From Maribacter aquimaris (GTDB taxonomy: Bacteria; Bacteroidota; Bacteroidia; Flavobacteriales; Flavobacteriaceae): a stretch of DNA of 64,000 nt. Below, piece by piece: positions 27,895 through 35,185 of the stretch. Made by a program: the position numbers and the translations under genes. How positions within the stretch are numbered: the stretch's first letter is position 1; each line of letters opens with the position of its first letter. The stretch is taken from contig NZ_JABTCF010000014.1 of assembly GCF_014596745.1 (NCBI RefSeq), positions 91,626 through 155,625 on the forward strand. Direction: 5' to 3'. The notes beneath the pieces are model-generated. The model had not been told where the DNA came from and searched no databases. It saw nothing but the letters and a program-made list of their open reading frames with translations.

Positions 27895-28269
27895 TTAGAT
27901 ACGAATGGGTGATTTGTTGGAAAGATTAATATCCTCCAACATGGTATCCGTAAATTTATAATGTCCTTTGGTGGTGATGATCCGAAACCGATTCGATTTT
28001 AACCGACTCAAGGTATCCAAAAACAACCATTTGGACTTCAAAAGCAATGGTTTTTCAGATTTTAGACTGATTTCAAAAATATACTTGATCCCATTTTTAA
28101 GGGCTACGATGTCCGGGGTTATTTTTACGCCACTTTCTTTTCTAATATACGATTTTGGGGTTTCGTATCCGTCCATATCGGCTTTGATATTTTCAAAACC
28201 AGTGGCTTCCAAATGATGGATGGATTTTTCCAAAAACTCCTTGTTTTCTATTTTTTCTACTTTGATCAT
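27895..28269 (-). CDS. Unassigned protein with a PD-(D/E)XK-like motif
   Basis: 124 codons from ATG 28269 (MIKVEKIENKEFLEK); another ATG at 28314 would add a hydrophobic 15-residue extension and cannot be excluded. I do not recognise the family. The middle reads VKITPDIVALKNGIKYIFEISLKSEK: an acidic PD followed, after two short strands, by ExxxK, the arrangement of PD-(D/E)XK nuclease folds. The rest is basic (KSKWLFLDTLSRLKSNRFRIITTKGHYKF). It is convergent with the GNAT gene (8-base gap) and monocistronic. Possible DNA- or RNA-binding or nuclease-like role, inferred only from the motif. Confidence 0.7.
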   Translation of the reverse strand: MIKVEKIENKEFLEKSIHHLEATGFENIKADMDGYETPKSYIRKESGVKITPDIVALKNGIKYIFEISLKSEKPLLLKSKWLFLDTLSRLKSNRFRIITTKGHYKFTDTMLEDINLSNKSPIRI

Positions 28270-28376
28270 CCTTGAAAATAGCAGAAAAATCTTATAAAAA
28301 CAAATTTTAAGCATTGATTAACAATGTTTTATGTTAATTAACACCAGTATTTCACCTACAATGCCGTTTTGGTCGT

Positions 28377-28426
28377 TTTATGGTAATCATTATTCCAATA
28401 TAGACTGGTAATGGACTTACCATAAA
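28377..28426. repeat. Inverted repeat TTTATGGTAA / TTACCATAAA with a competing hairpin
   Basis: Perfect 10-bp arms at 28377-28386 and 28417-28426 separated by 30 bases, just downstream of the GH3 gene stop. A second, shorter hairpin GGTAA-TGGAC-TTACC (28407-28421) uses part of the right arm, so the two structures exclude each other. No T-run follows; role unknown. Confidence 0.4.
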
Positions 28427-28431
28427 GGATT

Positions 28432-30792
28432 TTAATTGATCAAAATGGTTTTTCTAAGTCGAATATCCTCAGAGGAACTACCTATCATTATCTCAAATTC
28501 CCCGGGTTCAATCTTATAGTCCATATTTTTGTCCCAGAGACCAAGTTCATTCATGGGAATGGAAAAAGCAATGCTAATGGTTTCAGAAGGGCGTACATTC
28601 ACTTTCTTGAATTCCTTCAAAACCTGAATAGGCGTGGTAACAGAACTTATCTTGTCATTAATATATACTTGAACAACTTCTTTTCCTGTCATTTCCCCGG
28701 TATTTTTAATATCCATTGAAACGTGAATGGATTCGTTCTTATCCAATTTGGTGTTCGTAACCTTTAAATTGGAATATTCAAATTGGGTATAGCTCAACCC
28801 ATGGCCAAAAGGGAAAAGTGGATCTGGTGAGGAAAAAACATAATCCCTTCCTGGTTTTTCTTTGGTTCCCCGTTGGTGATAAAAACCCTTTCCCGAGGGT
28901 TTGGTATTATAAAAAGTGGGTACGTGTCCTACACTTTTTGGTACCGATACCGGTAATTTACCAGAAGGATTCACTTCCCCAAACAATACACGGGCGATGG
29001 CATTTCCACCCTCTTCCCCAGGGTACCAGGCCTCTACAATAGCAGGAATATTTTCTTTTTCCCACGCAATGGAATAGGCACGCCCATGAACCATAACCAA
29101 TACTATAGGTTTCCCGGTTTCATGTAGGGCCTTGATCAATTCCGGTTGAATACCAGGAGGTGTTAAGGTGGTTCTATCAAAACCTTCACCTGAAGTTGCA
29201 TAATCACCGGGAATTTCTTTTCCCCAGCCAATTCCCGATAAGGTCATACTGGTACCACCAATAACCAAAACCACTACATCACTTTGCTCCGCCGCTTTTA
29301 CGGCAGCCGGTATATTGCTGTTATCGAGACCGGTAATGGTACACCCTTGGGCATAATTCACAGTAATGGTATTGTTTACATAATTTTTTATTCCCTCCAA
29401 TAGGGTTACACCAGAGGCATTATCCTTGGTGGCACTGTAATCACCATATTGAACTTGATCGGCATTGGGACCGATGACGGCAATGGAGTTTAGTTGGGTA
29501 ACATCCAAGGGCAATAGTTGATTTTGGTTTTTTAGAAGGATTATGGATTCTTCCGCAACTTCACGCGCAAGGTTTTTCGCTTCTTGGATGTGAACCAAGT
29601 CGGATACTTTTTGCGGTGCGGTATAGGGTTTATCGAATAAACCAGCCTTGAATTTTGCGGTTAATATGTTACTAACGGCTTGATCGATCAAAGTGCTATC
29701 GATCTTTCCTGTTTTGACCAGTTCTGCCAATTCGGAAAACGCATAAGGTTTTGGTGCTTCAAGATCTATACCGGCCTTTATGGCTTCTATGGCGGTTTCA
29801 GTCTTATCATGGGTAACCTTATGAAAGTGCTCCAACATCCATACAGCCTCATAATCGGAGAAGACATAGCCATTAAAACCCAATTCCTTACGTAAAATGT
29901 CTTTCATTAGGTATTCGTTACTATGCATCGGAATCCCATTGACTTCATTATAGGCGGGCATTACGGAATAGATATTGGCTTCCTGTATCACTTTTTTAAA
30001 CGGATATAGGTGCAAATCCCTTAAATCCCGGGGTCCAACATTATTAGGCCCTAGATTGATACCCGCAATCGGGGTGCTATAGGCCACAAAGTGTTTCGCC
30101 GTACATATAAGTTTATTATCCGGAATATGGTTTTTTGTAATTTCGGGGTCACCCTGCATACCAATAACAAAGGCTTTTCCCATTTCCGCAACATGATAGG
30201 GGTCCTCGCCATAGCATTCTTCAACCCTGCCATATCTTGGGTCCCGTGCAAGATCGAATAAGGGTGATAAAGCTTGATCTACCCCGGAAAGGCTCGCTTC
30301 ATAGGCAATCTGGGCACTCATTCTTTGTATCAATTCGGTGTTCCAAGTACTTCCCTGTGCAATGGCTTGTGGAAAAATGGTAGCCCCAAAGGCCAACTGC
30401 CCATGCAGGCATTCCGCAATTTGAATGGCTGGTATTCCCAGTCTTGTATTATTGCGAAGATAGTTGTCTGCCGCTTCAGAAAGTTTTGCGATTTGGTCTA
30501 CCCCTATGAACGGACTCTCCAAACAACCAATGCTTTGTCCGTGGAATAAGCTATCCAAAGAACTCGGACTGACTTTTTCATTTTTGTCGAATGCCAAGGA
30601 AGATAAGCTTAACATCTGCATCTGTGAAATTTTTTCCTCCAGGGTCATACGGCCCAACAGATCCTTGACCCGGAGCTCCACGCTTAGGGAGTTATCCTTA
30701 TAAGGCGCATTTTGTATCGGTTCTTGTGAAAAGCACACGGTTATGATGCTTAAACATGCTATTGCCGTGGAAATGGATTTTAATAAACGCAT
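28432..30792 (-). CDS. bglX: Glycoside hydrolase family 3 beta-glucosidase
   Basis: 786 codons. Residues 1-22 are a signal peptide (TAIACLSIITVCFSQ), so the enzyme is exported, probably to the periplasm. The GH3 N-terminal domain (~45-380) includes RLGIPAIQIAECLHG, DLARDPRYGRVEECYGEDP, TAKHFVAYS and the nucleophile region GYVFSDYEAVW (Asp ~312). The C-terminal GH3 domain has VIGPNADQVQYGDYS and WYPGEEGGNAIARVLFG; a fibronectin-like domain closes the protein. Layout and length match BglX-type enzymes, which remove terminal beta-D-glucosyl (or xylosyl) units from oligosaccharides. No SusC/D pair is adjacent, so it does not lie in a typical polysaccharide utilisation locus. Confidence 0.93.
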   Translation of the reverse strand: MRLLKSISTAIACLSIITVCFSQEPIQNAPYKDNSLSVELRVKDLLGRMTLEEKISQMQMLSLSSLAFDKNEKVSPSSLDSLFHGQSIGCLESPFIGVDQIAKLSEAADNYLRNNTRLGIPAIQIAECLHGQLAFGATIFPQAIAQGSTWNTELIQRMSAQIAYEASLSGVDQALSPLFDLARDPRYGRVEECYGEDPYHVAEMGKAFVIGMQGDPEITKNHIPDNKLICTAKHFVAYSTPIAGINLGPNNVGPRDLRDLHLYPFKKVIQEANIYSVMPAYNEVNGIPMHSNEYLMKDILRKELGFNGYVFSDYEAVWMLEHFHKVTHDKTETAIEAIKAGIDLEAPKPYAFSELAELVKTGKIDSTLIDQAVSNILTAKFKAGLFDKPYTAPQKVSDLVHIQEAKNLAREVAEESIILLKNQNQLLPLDVTQLNSIAVIGPNADQVQYGDYSATKDNASGVTLLEGIKNYVNNTITVNYAQGCTITGLDNSNIPAAVKAAEQSDVVVLVIGGTSMTLSGIGWGKEIPGDYATSGEGFDRTTLTPPGIQPELIKALHETGKPIVLVMVHGRAYSIAWEKENIPAIVEAWYPGEEGGNAIARVLFGEVNPSGKLPVSVPKSVGHVPTFYNTKPSGKGFYHQRGTKEKPGRDYVFSSPDPLFPFGHGLSYTQFEYSNLKVTNTKLDKNESIHVSMDIKNTGEMTGKEVVQVYINDKISSVTTPIQVLKEFKKVNVRPSETISIAFSIPMNELGLWDKNMDYKIEPGEFEIMIGSSSEDIRLRKTILIN

Positions 30793-30947
30793 TGACTTTA
30801 TATATTAAAATATGTATAATGAAGATGGTGTTTTATACGTTGTGTACAAACCATAAGCTGATGTTTAAAAGTAATGATTTGAGACGGATTTTGGTCTAGA
30901 TTTTAAAATTGAATGGCTATGATCAAAAAAATAGTAAAATTGACCTT

Positions 30948-30965
30948 ACCGACCTGTAGGTCGGT
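30948..30965. promoter_or_regulatory. TetR-type operator-like dyad
   Basis: Perfect inverted repeat ACCGACC-TGTA-GGTCGGT, 156 bases upstream of the GH3 start. The form (7-bp GC-rich arms, short spacer) resembles binding sites of TetR/AcrR-family repressors, but no such regulator is encoded in the window. Confidence 0.5.
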
Positions 30966-31077
30966 TTATTAAGGAAGCAATGATTTCGAATATAGTGTAC
31001 CTGAACCGCGATTTATGTGTTTATCATCACCAAATCAACCCATTGAAATATACCGTAATCAATAATTTTTAAGATTT

Positions 31078-31095
31078 ACCGACCCTGTGGTTTGT
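31078..31095. promoter_or_regulatory. Degenerate second copy of the TetR-type dyad
   Basis: ACCGACC-CTGT-GGTTTGT keeps the left arm and spacing of the dyad at 30948 with two changes in the right arm. It lies 8 bases after the end of the endonuclease gene. Confidence 0.35.
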
Positions 31096-31102
31096 AAAAG
31101 AA

Positions 31103-31717
31103 TCAAACGAAACGTTTGGCAACACCGTTTTCCATCAAGAAATCAAGCTTTAATATCAGGTTAAAAGGCTTTTCCGCCTTGTTTTGGGTCGATGCATAAA
31201 GGTAGCCTTCCGAATGGGAATCCAGTTCGCTTATTTTGAATTTACCATGTTTGCCATGGGCTTTTTCCCAATAAATTTCCAAGCGGTTTTGGGTGAGTTT
31301 TCGGGTTGTTAATAAGTCGATAAGTTTGGGACGGTTTACAAAGGTGATCTTACAAGAGGTATAGGTTTGGGGCTCGTCAGCATAGATGGCCGTAACCAAG
31401 GCATAGAAATCGGTTTTCTTTGAAGGATCGTATAGCCACCCTGGTTTTATTTTTCCGTTTTTTTGATAATTGATTTCAAAGGCGAAAGTGGGTAAATCGT
31501 CGTTCACATAATCCAATTGGGCCTTCTCATCAACAAAAAATGTCTTTTGGGTGTTTTTTTGAATTAGGATCAGGTCAACACCCCTGTGTTGAAGGTTTAA
31601 ATCGGATATCCGTTTAAAACCGTAATTTTTCAAGTGGTTGTGATACATCGAATCCAAAAGGATTGCAAGTTGTTTCTCTTTCTGCAAATCACTTTTAAAA
31701 TGACTTTTATCACCCAC
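31103..31717 (-). CDS. Candidate type II restriction endonuclease
   Basis: 204 codons from a GTG start three bases after the stop of the adjacent C5-methyltransferase, so translation is coupled. I do not recognise the family. A short nuclease-like motif is visible: HRGVDLILIQKN...KTFFVDEKAQLDY, i.e. an Asp in a strand followed by DEK, consistent with PD-(D/E)XK. The context (methyltransferase then a small unassigned gene on the same strand) is that of a type II restriction-modification system in which this gene supplies the cutting activity. The N-terminal half is Lys-rich. Recognition sequence unknown. The alternative is a structural homologue that is no longer active. Confidence 0.75.
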   Translation of the reverse strand: MGDKSHFKSDLQKEKQLAILLDSMYHNHLKNYGFKRISDLNLQHRGVDLILIQKNTQKTFFVDEKAQLDYVNDDLPTFAFEINYQKNGKIKPGWLYDPSKKTDFYALVTAIYADEPQTYTSCKITFVNRPKLIDLLTTRKLTQNRLEIYWEKAHGKHGKFKISELDSHSEGYLYASTQNKAEKPFNLILKLDFLMENGVAKRFV

Positions 31718-31720
31718 GAT

Positions 31721-32947
31721 TTAGTTGTTTATTTTACCGAACAGGGTTTTACCGATTTGTTCAACCACCCCAACCACTAAGGCATTGCCCATAAAAAAAG
31801 CCCGTTTGGTATCTGAAATACCCTTTAATAGGGTATGGTTGTCTGGAAACATGTTTAGGCGCTCCAGTTCCAAAGGCGTCAAACGTCGAAGTCCTTTCGG
31901 GGTCTTTACAACATGTTTGAACCTAGACGGACTTTTACCCCCTTCACCCGTAATAATGGTCCGTGAGGCATTGTCCAAGGCATCTGGGAAGATCATACCA
32001 CCTTCGCTATAGTTGTATTCAAAACCATTTTTTGCGGTTCTTACTTCCTTTTTGGCCCCTTTTAAATATTCCCATTTAGGATATTCATCGGACGGAATAT
32101 AAAAATCCTCGGTAACCTCTTCATTTTGAAGCACATCGGCAAGCACCGTCCGTGGTCCGTCATAATTTGGATGTGTCTTTGCCGTAAAAACGGCTCCATT
32201 GATACTGGTCCCTGTATTGCCAAAAGGGGATAACTTTTCACCTTGATTGAATGTTTCGGAAATTTCAACCAAGTCCCCCTTAATGGTAAATTGATTATAG
32301 TTTTCCAAGGTGTTTTGAACAGGAAATGCATTTGCAATGGTACCCTGTTGGGCAATCCATTCTTTTTTGTCCGCTTTTTCCAATGCTTTATATAAAGGGG
32401 TGGATTTATGGTAACCCAGGAAAAATATACGTCTACGACGTTGGGGCATACCATAATCCGCAGCATTGATTACCCGCCACTCCACAGCATAACCCAAATT
32501 GTCCAAACTTTTGAGCATGAGGGCAAAATCCCGGCCTCTTTGGGTTGAGGGTGATTTTAAGAGGCGATCTACATTTTCAAGGAAAAGATATTTAGGCGGC
32601 GTTTTTTTCTCCGATAGGATACGATGTATTGACCACCACAATACCCCTTTCTTACCTATAAGTCCTTTGGAATTCTGCAAGGTCGTTGCCACGGAATAAT
32701 CCTGACAGGGAAAACCACCTACTAAGATATCAGCATCGGGGATATCCTTTGTTTGAACTTCTGAAATATCCTCATTACAGTGGTTTTGATCACCAAAACG
32801 GGCCTCATAGACCGTGGAGGCATGTTGGATTTTGGTCGAGGGTTCCCATTGGTTCGACCAAACAACCTCGTAATTACCCGTATTCTCAAGTCCCAGGCGA
32901 AAACCGCCAACACCTGCAAAAAGCTCTATGACCTTTAATTTTTTCAT
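31721..32947 (-). CDS. DNA (cytosine-5)-methyltransferase of a type II R-M system
   Basis: 408 codons. Motifs of the C5 family in order: I, IELFAGVGGFRLGLE (residues ~7-21, AdoMet binding); IV, GGFPCQDYSV with the catalytic Cys (~80); VI, LENVDRLLKS; VIII, YGMPQRRRRIFFLGY; IX, LRRLTPLELERLNMFPDNH; X, FFMGNALVVGVVEQIG. The target-recognition region between VIII and IX (~180-335) is long and determines the site methylated, which cannot be read from sequence. Motif X has GNALVVG rather than the commoner GNSVxxP. The gene is the first of a two-gene operon with the candidate endonuclease and is divergent from the NlpC/P60 gene, whose spacer carries an inverted repeat. Confidence 0.95.
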   Translation of the reverse strand: MKKLKVIELFAGVGGFRLGLENTGNYEVVWSNQWEPSTKIQHASTVYEARFGDQNHCNEDISEVQTKDIPDADILVGGFPCQDYSVATTLQNSKGLIGKKGVLWWSIHRILSEKKTPPKYLFLENVDRLLKSPSTQRGRDFALMLKSLDNLGYAVEWRVINAADYGMPQRRRRIFFLGYHKSTPLYKALEKADKKEWIAQQGTIANAFPVQNTLENYNQFTIKGDLVEISETFNQGEKLSPFGNTGTSINGAVFTAKTHPNYDGPRTVLADVLQNEEVTEDFYIPSDEYPKWEYLKGAKKEVRTAKNGFEYNYSEGGMIFPDALDNASRTIITGEGGKSPSRFKHVVKTPKGLRRLTPLELERLNMFPDNHTLLKGISDTKRAFFMGNALVVGVVEQIGKTLFGKINN

Positions 32948-33010
32948 TGTTGGCTAAATTAGGGAAAAACAGGATAAAAGTATAAAGCAATTGTTCCCCT
33001 ATGGTAGTAA

Positions 33011-33029
33011 CCTTCCAGAAATTGGAAGG
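33011..33029. promoter_or_regulatory. Inverted repeat in the spacer between the methyltransferase and NlpC/P60 genes
   Basis: CCTTCCA-GAAAT-TGGAAGG, 7-bp perfect arms and a 5-base spacer, 63 bases upstream of the methyltransferase start and 43 upstream of the NlpC/P60 start. Possible operator for either divergent gene. Confidence 0.45.
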
Positions 33030-33048
33030 ATAAAAATCATTAATTGTC

Positions 33049-33056
33049 TATTTTTG
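33049..33056 (+). promoter_or_regulatory. -7 element for the NlpC/P60 gene
   Basis: TATTTTTG matches TAnnTTTG exactly, 16 bases before the start codon. A TTG at 33022-33024 could serve as -33 only with a spacing of 24, longer than usual. Confidence 0.45.
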
Positions 33057-33072
33057 AATAAAATTTCGATGT

Positions 33073-34266
33073 ATGGATTTTAGACGTGTTTTGACCTGTG
33101 CTCTCGTTCCCTTATTGTTATTTCAAGGGTGTCAGGGTGATGGGGTATCGGATGACCTTTTACAACAGCAAATTGATGCTGTGAAAAAAGAAGTGGCCCC
33201 GGACAAACGGGTAGCACTTTTTGATATAAAAGTCATAAAGGACAATGACACCTATATTTTAAAAGGGGAAAGCAATCTACCCAAGGCCCTAGATGCCTTA
33301 AAAACGAGGTTGTCGGCTGAAAACGTTGATTATATTGATAGCATCCAATTGTTACCGACCAAGGAGCTTGAGGGGAAAATACAGGGAGTCATTACGATTT
33401 CCGTGGCCAATCTACGCAGCCAACCAAAACACTCCGCCGAATTGGCCACCCAGGCCACTTTGGGCACGCCCGTCAAGGTTTATAAAAAGTCAGATGGTTG
33501 GTATTTGATACAAACACCGGATCAATACCTTTCATGGGTCGATAGTGGCGGTATTCAATTAATGGATTCCATTTCGGCAAACCAATGGCGATCTTCCGAT
33601 AAAATCATATTTACAAAGACCTATGGGCACACATATTCAACAACCGATGTAACTTCACAAGTGGTTTCCGATATGGTGGCTGGGGCAGTTCTTGAAAAAT
33701 TGGGAGAAGACAAAGGGTTCTACAAAGTGAAATATCCAGATAGTAGAATCGCATTTATTCTTAAGGGTGAAGCACAGGATTATAATCAATGGTTACAGGA
33801 TTTGAACCCAACCACCGACGCCTTGGTGGAGACATCCAAAAAATTAATGGGTGTACCTTATCTATGGGGTGGTACCTCTACCAAAGGGGTTGATTGTAGC
33901 GGATTTACCAAAACCATCTACTTTTTGAACGGTATGGTCATTCCAAGGGATGCTTCCCAACAGGTCCATACAGGGAAATCCATTGATTCACTAAAGAATT
34001 TTGATGACCTTGTCAAGGGTGATTTGTTGTTTTTTGGCCGAAAGGCCACCGACTCTACCCCGGAAAAGGTCGTACATGTGGGTATGTGGATTGGCAATAA
34101 TGAATTTATCCACTCTTCCAATATGGTACGTATCAGTAGTATGGATCCCAAGGCCCCAAATTTTGATGAATGGAATCTGAAGCGATATTTGCGTACCAAA
34201 AGGATTTTAAAGGAAGAGGAGGACGGATTGATCAATTTGGCCAATACCCCGATTTTTAAGGATTGA
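33073..34266 (+). CDS. NlpC/P60-family cell-wall peptidase lipoprotein with SH3 domains
   Basis: 397 codons. The N-terminus is a lipoprotein signal (VLTCALVPLLLFQGCQGD; lipobox LFQGC, acylated Cys ~22). Two bacterial SH3-like domains (~115-165 and ~178-235, the first with ISVANLRSQPKHSAEL) precede an NlpC/P60 domain (~250-385) with the catalytic Cys in GVDCSGFTK and His in VVHVGMWIGNNEFIHSS. Such enzymes cleave peptide stems of peptidoglycan (D-gamma-glutamyl-diaminopimelate bonds). Expected place: periplasmic face of the inner or outer membrane. It has its own promoter and is convergent with the fructosamine-kinase-like gene (22-base gap). Confidence 0.92.
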   Translation: MDFRRVLTCALVPLLLFQGCQGDGVSDDLLQQQIDAVKKEVAPDKRVALFDIKVIKDNDTYILKGESNLPKALDALKTRLSAENVDYIDSIQLLPTKELEGKIQGVITISVANLRSQPKHSAELATQATLGTPVKVYKKSDGWYLIQTPDQYLSWVDSGGIQLMDSISANQWRSSDKIIFTKTYGHTYSTTDVTSQVVSDMVAGAVLEKLGEDKGFYKVKYPDSRIAFILKGEAQDYNQWLQDLNPTTDALVETSKKLMGVPYLWGGTSTKGVDCSGFTKTIYFLNGMVIPRDASQQVHTGKSIDSLKNFDDLVKGDLLFFGRKATDSTPEKVVHVGMWIGNNEFIHSSNMVRISSMDPKAPNFDEWNLKRYLRTKRILKEEEDGLINLANTPIFKD

Positions 34267-34288
34267 ACAACCGTATTCACTGATAACG

Positions 34289-35167
34289 CTAACCGAAATA
34301 CTTTTTCAATAGGTGTTTCACAGCGGAATAATACGATGTTCCGAATAAATTTAAATGGACCAACAGGTAATAGAGTTGGTAAATATCGGTGCGTTCCTTG
34401 GCGCCATCAATCCCAGGAAAATGTTCTGAATAAGCGTCATAAAATGAAGTTCCAAAACCCCCGAAAAGTTTGGTCATGGCAATATCCACCTCATGATGGC
34501 CGTAGTATACTGCAGGGTCGATGAGATAGGGGTGTCCTTGGGTGTCGATACAATAGTTACCACTCCATAAATCCCCATGAAGTAATGCGGGTTTTGTATG
34601 GGTAAAGAATTGCTGACATCCTTTGACAAGGTTATTTTCGGTAGGAATTTCGTCAGAACCCAATAAGCGTTTTTCCCTGGCCATTATGAGTTGGGGCAAC
34701 AAACGTTCATGAACATAGAATAGGGACCAGTCCGGGTGGTTTTTGTTCGATTGTGTTAAACTTCCAATGTAATTGTCCTGTGGCCATCCAAAGGAATCAC
34801 CCATAGCCAAGGAATGCATGGCTGCCAGTTGATGGCCAAGGGTTTCGAAGTCCTTGGAATCTGCACTTTTAGAGGCAATAAATTCCATTAAAAGATATGA
34901 AATGCCCTCGTGTTGTCCACAAGCGAGTATTTTGGGTACACCTATGGTTTTGGTGCGCTCAATGTGTTCAAGTCCGGCTTTCTCCATATTGAACATAGGT
35001 AATGCGCAAGGACTGTCGTTCACCTTGCAGAAAAACCGTTGTGTTTGGGTATACACTCCAAAAGCCTTTGAAATGTCACCTCCTAGGACTGCTTCGACTT
35101 TTAAGACCTTGCAACCCAAAATCTGGCTGATATGTGATTTGAAAGTTGAAGAAAGCATGGCTTTCAT
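34289..35167 (-). CDS. Fructosamine kinase-like protein
   Basis: 292 codons, usual length for the bacterial fructosamine/ketosamine-3-kinase family. Visible aminoglycoside-phosphotransferase-fold motifs: VLGGDISKAFGVYTQ near the N-terminus, MEFIASK hinge, HGDLWSGNYCIDTQGHPYLIDPAVYYGHHEVDIAM (catalytic Asp in HGDLWSGN, metal Asp in IDPAV). Family members phosphorylate sugar amines on glycated proteins or small molecules and promote deglycation. It starts 18 bases after the stop of the S10 peptidase and is likely co-transcribed. Physiological substrate unknown. Confidence 0.92.
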   Translation of the reverse strand: MKAMLSSTFKSHISQILGCKVLKVEAVLGGDISKAFGVYTQTQRFFCKVNDSPCALPMFNMEKAGLEHIERTKTIGVPKILACGQHEGISYLLMEFIASKSADSKDFETLGHQLAAMHSLAMGDSFGWPQDNYIGSLTQSNKNHPDWSLFYVHERLLPQLIMAREKRLLGSDEIPTENNLVKGCQQFFTHTKPALLHGDLWSGNYCIDTQGHPYLIDPAVYYGHHEVDIAMTKLFGGFGTSFYDAYSEHFPGIDGAKERTDIYQLYYLLVHLNLFGTSYYSAVKHLLKKYFG

Positions 35168-35185
35168 TTATACTTTTAGATCAAT

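Larger units (their letters stand above)
30793..31102. other. 310-bp spacer between the restriction gene and the GH3 gene, with two TetR-type dyads
   Basis: No gene. It contains a perfect dyad ACCGACC-TGTA-GGTCGGT at 30948-30965 and a degenerate version ACCGACC-CTGT-GGTTTGT at 31078-31095. Any promoter for the GH3 gene must lie here; TATGGTTTG on the minus strand (near 30847-30855) is one base longer than the -7 consensus. Confidence 0.6.
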
